Assembly (NCBI GenBank): GCA_009780955.1
Contig: WQZB01000010.1
Location: 1-64,000, forward strand
Direction: 5' to 3'
Length of the DNA stretch: 64,000 bases
DNA from: Polyangiaceae bacterium
GTDB taxonomy: Bacteria; Myxococcota_A; Polyangia; Polyangiales; Polyangiaceae
Positions 51,841 through 58,683 of the stretch are shown piece after piece. The notes under the pieces are model-generated. The model saw only the letters and a program-made list of their open reading frames with translations, was not told the DNA's origin and did not search any database. The position numbers and the translations under genes are program-made. Within the stretch, counting starts at the first letter, position 1; every line of letters starts with the position of its first letter.

Positions 51841-52754
51841 GGGGCGTGTTCGGCGAGCCATTGGCCCCTGCGCAGCACATAGCGCGACGGACCTCCGACG
51901 CGCGCCTGCTGGACATCGTGTTCGGGATCGCCAGGCAACACGAGCGCCAAGGTCTCATTTGGCGTGCCTTTGTCTTGCGCGGTGAGCTTCGGGCAGATGG
52001 GATCGAGCGAGCTAGCTTGTGCGAGCGCGATGACTTCTTCGGTGGTTGTGCACGATGAGAGCACGAGCAATGTGCGATGTGTTGGTGGCACGAGAGTGAC
52101 TTCGCCGGATTCGAACCTGCGCAGCGCATCTCTGGGGCTTGCCCAGAAGCTGGCTACGGTCTCGTGCTCGTCGTGGGCACCACTTTGCCCTCGCGGAAGA
52201 GCGGCCACGAAGAAGCGTGCGTCGAACCGGCGCGACTCCGTCGTGGGCGTGATCCATCGCGCCAGCGGGTGGAGCGACGCAAGATCGAGCAAAACTTCAT
52301 GCTGGCGGAGAAATGCGGTGAGCGCACTCGTATCTGTGCGCAGGCGCGATCGCAGCGCAAGGATATCGGCGTCGGCAATCGCACGAGCTGGGTCTGCGTT
52401 TGCTCCGACGCGCGACACCGCGAGCAAGATGGCTGCTTCTTCGAGGGTTTCGCGGGCGGCGGCAATCGCGAGTGCTCGGAAGTGTGTCGCGTTGTTGGCG
52501 AAAGGCACGAGGGAAGTTCGCTCAGGGCGTGGCAAAGTCACGCAATCGAGCCATGCCTCGCTCGCATCATCTGTTTCGAGCTTGCCGCCAGGGAATACGA
52601 GTGCTCCGCCCATGAATCGATTCGACTTGTTTCGTTCGACAAAGAAGATCTCAATTCCGTGGGCGCCGCGCGCATGGGGAGCGTCGCGCACGAGGACTAC
52701 GGTGGCTGCATCCGCTGGTGCAATGGCGGTGCGATTTGGATCCAAATCTAACAC
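51825..52754 (-). CDS. Nudix hydrolase (NUDT19-like), C-terminus formed by repeat R1
   Basis: A 309-residue enzyme that hydrolyses nucleoside-diphosphate-linked compounds. The Nudix box is split by an insertion: VFPGGKLETDDAS and, about 45 residues later, AARETLEEAAILL, as in NUDT19/CoA-diphosphatase-type relatives. The start is uncertain: a GTG at 52754 avoids overlap with the upstream gene, while a TTG at 52781 would overlap it by 25 bases. The last residues APPLSI and the stop are from repeat R1, so the end has been altered. It is the last gene of the nusB-rib operon. Confidence 0.82.
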   Translation of the reverse strand: MLDLDPNRTAIAPADAATVVLVRDAPHARGAHGIEIFFVERNKSNRFMGGALVFPGGKLETDDASEAWLDCVTLPRPERTSLVPFANNATHFRALAIAAARETLEEAAILLAVSRVGANADPARAIADADILALRSRLRTDTSALTAFLRQHEVLLDLASLHPLARWITPTTESRRFDARFFVAALPRGQSGAHDEHETVASFWASPRDALRRFESGEVTLVPPTHRTLLVLSSCTTTEEVIALAQASSLDPICPKLTAQDKGTPNETLALVLPGDPEHDVQQARVGGPSRYVLRRGQWLAEHAPPLSI

Positions 52755-52756
52755 GT

Positions 52757-53290
52757 CTATTGTGTACCACGCCGTATACAAAGCGCGCCTCTGTGCTGCT
52801 CGGCCACACGCCTCTCGATACGTTTTTGCCCGTCGATATCTTCGACCAATGTGAGTGCATCGTGCACATTATCGTGCGCGAGATCGAGCAAGATCTCGGC
52901 GGCACGTTCGGAATCGAACAGATCGCCCGTGCGCCCAGGGAGTTGTACCACCGCCTTTTTCACGAGCAGCCCCGCAAGCGTGTCCAGCATGCGCCCTAGC
53001 ACCCGACGAAATGTTGCATCGTCAAAACCACTGCGTGGACCAAGCCCACACACCAGGAGATTGTCGAAGCGAAGCTTGTGTCGCACCGGCACGATGAGCA
53101 CTTCGCCCACTTCACCAACGAGAAAACCTTGGCGTAGCAGTTGGCTGAGACGTCCCGCCAGGCGCCAATCGACCAAGCTGCTCAATCCTTGCATTGGCCT
53201 TTCGTCTTTCCAGATGCACGATACAATTACCTCGGCACTTATCTCATCGAGGCGTCGCAAGTCGGGCACAACGAAGCGAAGATCGAGCAT
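52757..53290 (-). CDS. Stand-alone M17 aminopeptidase N-terminal-domain protein
   Basis: A 177-residue protein resembling the N-terminal (macro-like) domain of leucyl aminopeptidase: GEVLIVPVRHKLRFDNLLVC then GLGPRSGFDDATFRRVLGRM. The C-terminal metallo-peptidase domain (with its NTDAEGR and metal ligands) is absent, so it is not a peptidase. Its start overlaps the nusB stop by one base (TGATG). It may be regulatory or a ligand-binding module; the function is unknown. Confidence 0.68.
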   Translation of the reverse strand: MLDLRFVVPDLRRLDEISAEVIVSCIWKDERPMQGLSSLVDWRLAGRLSQLLRQGFLVGEVGEVLIVPVRHKLRFDNLLVCGLGPRSGFDDATFRRVLGRMLDTLAGLLVKKAVVQLPGRTGDLFDSERAAEILLDLAHDNVHDALTLVEDIDGQKRIERRVAEQHRGALCIRRGTQ

Positions 53291-53706
53291 CAGGCGGTGC
53301 GCCCAAGATCGCTTGCAATTCGGTCGAGCACACCGTTGACAAAGCCACTCGACTCTTCGCTGCCAAACGACTTCGCGAGTTCAACGGACTCGTCGAGGAT
53401 GACGGCACGCGGCACGTCGGGCTTGAACATGAGCTCCCAAGTGCCAAGCCGAAGCAAGTTGCGATCGACTCGCGACATGCGCATAAGGCGCCAATTTTGC
53501 GAAGCCTCCTCGATTTTCTTGTCGATCTCGCTCAGGCTGCTTTCAACGCCACACACGATTTGCTCGGCGTAAGAGCGACCCTCTGGATCGGCATCTTCAA
53601 ACATGCGCCAGAACAGATCAATCGCACGCTCGGCGCTCACGGCTGACGCCTCGAGCTGAAAAAGCATCTGCAGGGCTGCTTGTCGACCCGAATGGCGTGC
53701 CCCCAT
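53290..53706 (-). CDS. nusB: Transcription antitermination factor NusB
   Basis: A 138-residue all-helical protein that binds boxA RNA with NusE to keep rRNA transcription going. Motifs: the N-terminal GARHSGRQAALQMLFQLEAS and the C-terminal VPRAVILDESVELAKSFGSE with ESSGFVNGVLDRIA. The Shine-Dalgarno is AAGGAG. It follows ribH, the order ribE-ribBA-ribH-nusB being common in proteobacteria. Confidence 0.94.
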   Translation of the reverse strand: MGARHSGRQAALQMLFQLEASAVSAERAIDLFWRMFEDADPEGRSYAEQIVCGVESSLSEIDKKIEEASQNWRLMRMSRVDRNLLRLGTWELMFKPDVPRAVILDESVELAKSFGSEESSGFVNGVLDRIASDLGRTA

Positions 53707-53744
53707 TGTGTTTCTATCGCTCCTTCGCCTTGGTGATCGCTGCT

Positions 53745-54236
53745 TTAGAACGCGATGCTTTCGAGAGCTCGCGCAAGCGAAACCATTTCAATTGCGCTGA
53801 GCGCGGCGTCCCAGCCTTTGTTGCCGGCCTTGGTTCCGGCGCGCTCGATTGCCTGCTCGATCGTGTCGGTAGTGAGCACGCCGAACGCGACAGGCACGCC
53901 ATGCTCGAGGGCGATGGCTGCGATGCCTTTCGATACCTCGTTCGCGACGTAGTCGAAGTGTGGTGTTGAACCGCGAATGACCGCGGACAAAGCAATGATG
54001 GCGTCGACCTTGTGGGACTTGGCAATGCGCGCGACGGCGAAGGGCACTTCCCAGGCGCCAGGAACGCGCACGAGTGTGATGTTGCTCTCGTCGCAACCGT
54101 GCCGCCCAAGGGCGTCGAGCGCACCATCAATCAGGCGATCCGCGATGAAATGATTGAAACGGCCCGCGACGATCGCAAACTTCGCGCTCTTCGGGACAAT
54201 GAGATCCCCCTCAACCGTGCGCGGTAGAAAACTCAT
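53745..54236 (-). CDS. ribH: 6,7-dimethyl-8-ribityllumazine synthase
   Basis: A 163-residue penultimate enzyme of riboflavin synthesis. The motifs [52 protein letters not shown] (with the catalytic His in HFDYV) and [20 protein letters not shown] are all present. The Shine-Dalgarno AAAGGAGC precedes the ATG. It lies 54 bases after ribBA. Confidence 0.96.
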   Translation of the reverse strand: MSFLPRTVEGDLIVPKSAKFAIVAGRFNHFIADRLIDGALDALGRHGCDESNITLVRVPGAWEVPFAVARIAKSHKVDAIIALSAVIRGSTPHFDYVANEVSKGIAAIALEHGVPVAFGVLTTDTIEQAIERAGTKAGNKGWDAALSAIEMVSLARALESIAF

Positions 54237-54290
54237 TTTGCTCCTTTGGGTTTCAAATCAAGAGCGCACTATACGACGAAACTTCCAAGC

Positions 54291-55472
54291 TTACCCCAGA
54301 TGAGACGCGTTCGCGGCGTTCGTGCTAAGTGCAACGCTGCCGGTTACCTCGAGACCGAAGCCCGAGAGCCCGGCAATCTTACGCGGATTGTTCGTGAGCA
54401 AGCAGATCTTGTGCAGCCCAAGATCTGCCAAGATCTGCGCACCAATGCCGAACTCGCGCAGGGGACTGTCGGCTGTTTCCTCTGTCGGAATTGCCGCCTC
54501 GTCAGCAAGGGCAAGTTGCATGAGCTCGGCAGCCACGGACGAGCGCGGCGGAAGGTAAACGATGATGCCGCGCCCGGCTTTCTCGATGCGGCGGATGGCT
54601 TCTCGAAGGTTCCAGCCGCCATCGTGTGGCGTTGACGCAAAGACGTCGCCAAGGGTCGATCCCGAGTGCATACGACAGAGCACGGGGTCGGCTCCCGCGG
54701 ATGAAAGATCACCCTTGCATAGTGCAATGAATTGGCGTTGATCGGTCGATACTTCGTAGGCTCTGGCTGTCCACTCCGTTGACGTTTCATCGAGCGTAAT
54801 GGTGCCGGTGGCAACGCGCCGAACGAGCCGCTCGGTTTGCAGGCGGTACTGGACGAGATCGGCAATCGTGAGGATGCGAAGGCCGTGCTTCTTGCTGAAG
54901 ACTTCGAGGTCCGGCATGCGGGCCATCGATCCGTCATCACTCATGATCTCGCAGATGACACCGGCTGGTGTGAGGCCTGCGAGGCGCGCGAGGTCGACGG
55001 AGCCTTCGGTTTGCCCGGTGCGCACAAGCACTCCTCCGTTACGTGCGCGGAGCGGAAAGACGTGGCCCGGTGTCACGAGCTCCTCGGGGCGGCACGCGGG
55101 ATTCGTTGCGACACGGATTGTGTGTGCCCTGTCGGCCGCGCTGACGCCTGTGGTTACGCCGTGCCGCGCTTCGATGCTTACGGTGAATGCGGTGCCAAGT
55201 GTGGGACCCGAGCGGCCAGGAGCCGCCATCATGGGTAGTGCAAGCCGATGAATCTGCTCTTCGGTCATCGTGAGGCAGACAATGCCGCGGCCGTGAGTGA
55301 CCATGAAGTTGATCGCTTCAGGCGAGACGAACTTGGCTGCCATCGTGAGATCGCCTTCGTTTTCGCGGTCTTCATCGTCGACGAGGATGACCATCTTGCC
55401 GGCGCGAATGTCGGCAATGGCAGCGTTCACGCGCTCAAGAAGGTTCGGTTCAATGTTGAGAACAGGAGCCAT
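54291..55472 (-). CDS. ribBA: RibBA-type protein: DHBP synthase with a degenerate GTP cyclohydrolase II domain
   Basis: A 393-residue protein. The N-terminal RibB domain (3,4-dihydroxy-2-butanone 4-phosphate synthase) is intact: VDDEDRENEGDL, THGRGIVCLTM, RHGVTTGVSAADRA, PGHVFPLRARNGGV. The C-terminal RibA-like domain is not: the zinc site SECLTGD is SGSTLGD here, the CDC pair is replaced by PHD, and the catalytic QEGRxIGL is replaced by PPRSSVAAEL. All three zinc cysteines are therefore gone. The protein should make only DHBP; a separate GTP cyclohydrolase II must exist elsewhere. A start at 55472 (MAPVLN) is preferred over the TTG at 55487. Confidence 0.9.
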   Translation of the reverse strand: MAPVLNIEPNLLERVNAAIADIRAGKMVILVDDEDRENEGDLTMAAKFVSPEAINFMVTHGRGIVCLTMTEEQIHRLALPMMAAPGRSGPTLGTAFTVSIEARHGVTTGVSAADRAHTIRVATNPACRPEELVTPGHVFPLRARNGGVLVRTGQTEGSVDLARLAGLTPAGVICEIMSDDGSMARMPDLEVFSKKHGLRILTIADLVQYRLQTERLVRRVATGTITLDETSTEWTARAYEVSTDQRQFIALCKGDLSSAGADPVLCRMHSGSTLGDVFASTPHDGGWNLREAIRRIEKAGRGIIVYLPPRSSVAAELMQLALADEAAIPTEETADSPLREFGIGAQILADLGLHKICLLTNNPRKIAGLSGFGLEVTGSVALSTNAANASHLG

Positions 55473-55496
55473 ATCGAAAATACCCAAAAGTGCGTA

Positions 55497-56234
55497 TTAC
55501 AAGTATCCGGCGCGTTGAAGGCGCTCGAGCCACGCGCTGTCGTCACCAGGGCTTGCTCCGCCACCGGTGCGGGTCTCGAGCAGGCGCGCAACATAGCGGG
55601 CGAGCAGATCGACCTCGATGTTGACCTTCGCGCCCACGAGCAGAGTATCGAGCGAAGTTTTTTCTTGTGTGTGGGCGATGATCATCACATCGAACGTGCC
55701 CTCCGCAACGCCGTTGACGGTGAGGCTGACGCCGTTGATGCAGATGGATCCTTTGGGTGCAATGAAGCGGTCTAGTGAGTCTGGAACGCAGAAAGTCATT
55801 TTTACAGAGGCGCCCTCTGGCGATCGGCTTTGGAGGACACCGATGCCGTCAACGTGGCCGCTAACCCAATGCCCGCCCATGCGCCCGCCCACGAGAACCG
55901 CGCGCTCGAGGTTCAAGGTTGCACCGACTTCGAGCGTGCCGAGGGTCGTTTTCGCAAGGGTCTCGGTTGACACGTCGGCTTCGAAAACGCTTGGCTTTCC
56001 TGCGCTGCCGGGCTCTTGAATGGCGGCAACGGTCAAGCACACTCCGTCAACGGCAATGGATTCGCCAATGGCAAGCGGCTCTCGACCCAAGCCCTGTAGG
56101 GGCGTATGGCCATACGCCCCTACGTGGTTCACACCAGCCAAGCCAAAGTCGCCGCGAATGACAAGGCGCGCATCACGCCCATGCGCCATACGGCGCACGA
56201 GCGTACCTTTCACTTCGACCAAACCCGTAAACAT
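55497..56234 (-). CDS. ribE: Riboflavin synthase alpha subunit with a palindrome inserted in frame
   Basis: A 245-residue enzyme that forms riboflavin from two lumazine molecules. Both lumazine-binding barrels are present (MFTGLVEVKGTLVRR, IAVDGVCLTV, MGGHWVSGHVDGIG, CINGVSLTVNGV). Within the first barrel, between RLVIRGDFGLAG and REPLAIGES, there is an extra segment, VNHVGAYGHTPLQGLG, largely encoded by the 28-bp palindrome R3. The frame is kept. The extra loop lies between strands where relatives have a short turn, so the enzyme is probably still active. It is the first gene of the rib-nusB operon; no FMN riboswitch is seen upstream. Confidence 0.92.
   Translation of the reverse strand: MFTGLVEVKGTLVRRMAHGRDARLVIRGDFGLAGVNHVGAYGHTPLQGLGREPLAIGESIAVDGVCLTVAAIQEPGSAGKPSVFEADVSTETLAKTTLGTLEVGATLNLERAVLVGGRMGGHWVSGHVDGIGVLQSRSPEGASVKMTFCVPDSLDRFIAPKGSICINGVSLTVNGVAEGTFDVMIIAHTQEKTSLDTLLVGAKVNIEVDLLARYVARLLETRTGGGASPGDDSAWLERLQRAGYL
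56096..56123. repeat. R3, perfect 28-bp palindrome, copy 2, inside ribE
   Basis: Identical to the palindrome at 36463-36490 (half-site GTAGGGGCGTATGG). It lies within the ribE reading frame and encodes part of the peptide VGAYGHTPL, without a frameshift or stop. A palindrome that remains open in frame can insert into a gene with little damage, as described for Rickettsia palindromic elements. Confidence 0.9.
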
Positions 56235-56394
56235 TGATTTGAAAGCGGTCTAACGAGGATCCCAGGCCGCGTCAAAGCCAACCGACTCAAAGCCAACATG
56301 GGCGCAAGCACTTTCGCGTGTGCCTCTGTACAGGCATGATAGTGGCGTGCCTGTTGCCAAATTTTTTTTCAGATACCGCGTACGCGGCGTGAGC

Positions 56395-56985
56395 ATGGCA
56401 GGTCTGTTCGCGCTCGCGTGGGCTGCAGCGTGCGCTTGTGGTCCGAGCTTTCAGGCCATCTACGAGGGCAACGCGCGCTTTGAACATTGCTACGCGCTCG
56501 AGGAAAATCCGCGAACAACCATGCGAGCCAAAGCCGACTGCTGGCGCGATTGGTCAGAGCACTACACCTACGGGCAAACGCGCGACCGCGTCGAGTACGC
56601 AGTGGCTCGTTATGTTGCACTGTCGCGTCTGCGATCGGCGCCAACCGACGAAGCCATGATGAACGCTGCACCCGGCATGAGACCGCGCGTGACAACCATT
56701 ACGGCGCCGGCGCCAACGAACGCATTCGCGCCACCGCCAAAGATCCTCGTGGAGCTGGGCGATGCGCAGGCTCCTCGTTCGCTGGTTACAGGCCTGGCTC
56801 CGCGCGAGGCCGCATCCGTTTCCGTTGCGTCACCAACGCCAGGTGCGGTGTGCGCCGATCGATGCTTGAAGACCTTTCGCACATGCGGTCTGTCATGCGA
56901 AGGTGCTGGCTCAAGTTCTGCTGGCGCGCCCTGCAATGCATGTGATGGAAGCTATCGCACGTGCATGCGCGCATGCTTCAAATAG
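56395..56985 (+). CDS. Cys-rich hypothetical lipoprotein
   Basis: A 196-residue predicted exported protein. The hydrophobic start (MAGLFALAWAAACACGPS) has Cys at the lipobox position. The next part, AIYEGNARFEHCYALEENPR to DWSEHYTYGQTRDRVEYAVA, has a compact helical pattern. A Pro/Ala linker follows, then a Cys-rich end (CADRCLKTFRTCGLSCEG, CNACDGSYRTCMRACFK) with ten cysteines. The start may be a GTG or ATG further upstream (56320). No family is recognised. Confidence 0.7.
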   Translation: MAGLFALAWAAACACGPSFQAIYEGNARFEHCYALEENPRTTMRAKADCWRDWSEHYTYGQTRDRVEYAVARYVALSRLRSAPTDEAMMNAAPGMRPRVTTITAPAPTNAFAPPPKILVELGDAQAPRSLVTGLAPREAASVSVASPTPGAVCADRCLKTFRTCGLSCEGAGSSSAGAPCNACDGSYRTCMRACFK

Positions 56986-57008
56986 GCCGACCCCGTAGGC
57001 CGACCCCG

Positions 57009-57028
57009 CGTCAACTTGAAATCGGTCC
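57009..57028 (+). repeat. R1 right-arm fragment
   Basis: GCGTCAACTTGAAATCGGTC is the right arm of R1 with one mismatch, lying 23 bases after the stop of the Cys-rich lipoprotein. The left half is missing. Its orientation fits a former copy facing that gene. Confidence 0.6.
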
Positions 57029-57050
57029 AGAGGCCAAAGGGTTGGGGCGA

Positions 57051-57107
57051 CACCGACTGAATCGCCCCGATTTTATGGACACCAGAGGAAACCTGAGATG
57101 ACATGAG
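57051..57107 (+). mobile_element. IS3-family-like terminal remnant, copy B
   Basis: TGAATCGCCCCGATTTTATG matches copy A at 16977, and the shared GAGATGACATG follows about 20 bases later. It resembles IS3-family left ends. No transposase is visible. It stands in the interval between the Cys-rich lipoprotein and the nitroreductase gene (convergent). Confidence 0.5.
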
Positions 57108-57125
57108 CCGACAGCGACGCGCGGC

Positions 57126-57782
57126 TCAGATATCCGTAAACAGCGCCTCCGCTGGAAATCGCGACTTGGGCAGATTGGCATTGAAGTCGTCCGCGCTGTG
57201 GTAGCCCAACGACACGAGCGCGGTGCCTGTAAAGCCACGCTCGCGCAGGCCGAGTTCGCGGTCGAGCACGTCGCTATCGAACCCTTCCAAGGGTACGGCA
57301 TCCAGTTCCAGCGCTGCCGCGCCCATCAGCAAGATGCCCAGCGCAATGTAGACTTGCTTTTCCATCCAAGCTTGTACGTCGCGGCGCGCATACCGGTGCA
57401 TGTCCGCATAACTGAACAGCGTTTCACGCCGGATTTGCCGGACTTGCGTGCTGGGAAGGCGGCCATCGTGCGCTTCCTGTTCGAGGATGGCGTCGACATG
57501 CGCGTCGGTGAGCGTATGCCGAGTGCACAGCACGAACACGTGCGAGGCATTGACGATCTTGGGCGCGTTGTAGTCGTAAATGCCGTGTGTGGCCTTGGCG
57601 ATACTCGCTTTGCCTGCGTCGGTCGAGGCAACAACGAAATGCCATGGTTGCAAATTGACCGACGACGGTGACAAGCGCAAAAGCGCGCGCAACTGCTCGA
57701 TGAGCGGCGAGGGGATCTTGCGCGCGGGGTCATAGGCTTTGGTGGCGTGACGGGTGTGCGCGTAGGGGAGAAGATCGATCAT
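57126..57782 (-). CDS. Oxygen-insensitive NAD(P)H nitroreductase (NfsB-type)
   Basis: A 218-residue FMN enzyme that reduces nitroaromatics and quinones. The ATG at 57782 (MIDLLPYAHTRHATKAYDPA) matches the NfsB start, and the length is near that of E. coli NfsB. Family marks: RLSPSSVNLQPWHFVVAS, the Lys/Arg cofactor positions near ARKIPS, and the end GYHSADDFNANLPKSRFP. It is unusually close to gammaproteobacterial NfsB for this kind of genome. With the IS-like remnant at its 3' side this is compatible with transfer, but not proof. Confidence 0.88.
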   Translation of the reverse strand: MIDLLPYAHTRHATKAYDPARKIPSPLIEQLRALLRLSPSSVNLQPWHFVVASTDAGKASIAKATHGIYDYNAPKIVNASHVFVLCTRHTLTDAHVDAILEQEAHDGRLPSTQVRQIRRETLFSYADMHRYARRDVQAWMEKQVYIALGILLMGAAALELDAVPLEGFDSDVLDRELGLRERGFTGTALVSLGYHSADDFNANLPKSRFPAEALFTDI

Positions 57783-57875
57783 GCGGAGGTTTCTTACCAT
57801 CCGCGGGATGTTTTCGAGAGTGAACCGCCCCGCGATTATCGGAGGCTCCGAGCTTTGATGAAGATGGGGCGAGGT

Positions 57876-58670
57876 TCAGGCACGAAAATGACGGCGAAAG
57901 CGGCGTTCGGCATTTTGCGTGGTAGCTGCCGCAACTTCCTCGAGCGATATGCCGCGAAGCATGGCTACGCGCTCGGCAACGTGAACGACGAATGCTGGCT
58001 CGCACCGCTTGCCTCGCATGGGCACCGGCGCAAGATACGGACTGTCGGTTTCGACAAGAATTCGATCGAGCGGAGCCCATGCCGCGACGTCGTGAACGGC
58101 TTTGGCGTTGGGAAACGTAACAATGCCAGAAAACGAAGTATCGAAGTCGAGGTCGAAAGCGTTTTCTGCAAATGCGCGATTTTCGCTGAAGCAATGGATG
58201 ACACCGCCTACGTCGCGCGCGCCTTCGCTTTTGAGCACACTGAGCGTGTCGGAAGCCGCCTCGCGCGTATGAACGACAATGGGCTTTCCGAGTTTCCTCG
58301 CAAGCCCTACTTGGCGAACGAAGGCCGCGCGCTGAACTGTGCGCGGCGAGTGGTCGTAATGGTAATCAAGGCCAATTTCGCCGATGGCAACAACGAACGG
58401 CTCACGCGCAAGCTCCGCGAGCTCGGAAAAGACTTTGTCATCCAAAACCCTCGCCTCATGAGGATGAATGCCAATTACCGCGCCAACGCGTTCAGGCAGT
58501 CGCTTGGCAAGCGCGATGGCATGACGAGCCGGCGCGAGATCGTGCCCAACGCCAACGGCAACAAAGCCTTGCACCCCGGCAAGAACGGCCCGCGAGATCA
58601 CCTCGTCAGGACCTGATGGGCAGTGTTTGGCATCGAGGTGGCAATGCGAGTCAACGAGGGTCGCAGTCAT
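57876..58670 (-). CDS. tatD: TatD family metal-dependent hydrolase (DNase)
   Basis: A 264-residue TIM-barrel metal enzyme. The ATG at 58670 follows AGGA at good spacing; the longer open frame upstream overlaps the PrkA gene. Metal ligands: HCH in VDSHCHLD, the Glu in AIGEIGLDYHYD, VVHTREA, GVIHCFSEN and the Asp in LVETDSPYLAP. TatD enzymes are 3'-5' exonucleases or deacylases in quality control and DNA fragmentation. It lies 13 bases downstream of prkA. Confidence 0.93.
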   Translation of the reverse strand: MTATLVDSHCHLDAKHCPSGPDEVISRAVLAGVQGFVAVGVGHDLAPARHAIALAKRLPERVGAVIGIHPHEARVLDDKVFSELAELAREPFVVAIGEIGLDYHYDHSPRTVQRAAFVRQVGLARKLGKPIVVHTREAASDTLSVLKSEGARDVGGVIHCFSENRAFAENAFDLDFDTSFSGIVTFPNAKAVHDVAAWAPLDRILVETDSPYLAPVPMRGKRCEPAFVVHVAERVAMLRGISLEEVAAATTQNAERRFRRHFRA

Positions 58671-58683
58671 ATCTTTTCCTATG

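Noticed and set aside
56236-56251. R1-like sequence GATTTGAAAGCGGTCT just upstream of ribE
   Set aside because: Partial match to the right arm without the rest of the element; not counted as a copy.
56235-56394. FMN riboswitch upstream of ribE
   Set aside because: The region upstream of ribE is short and lacks the conserved FMN-aptamer blocks (such as AGGGGC... GGGTGAAA); it holds only an R1-like fragment.
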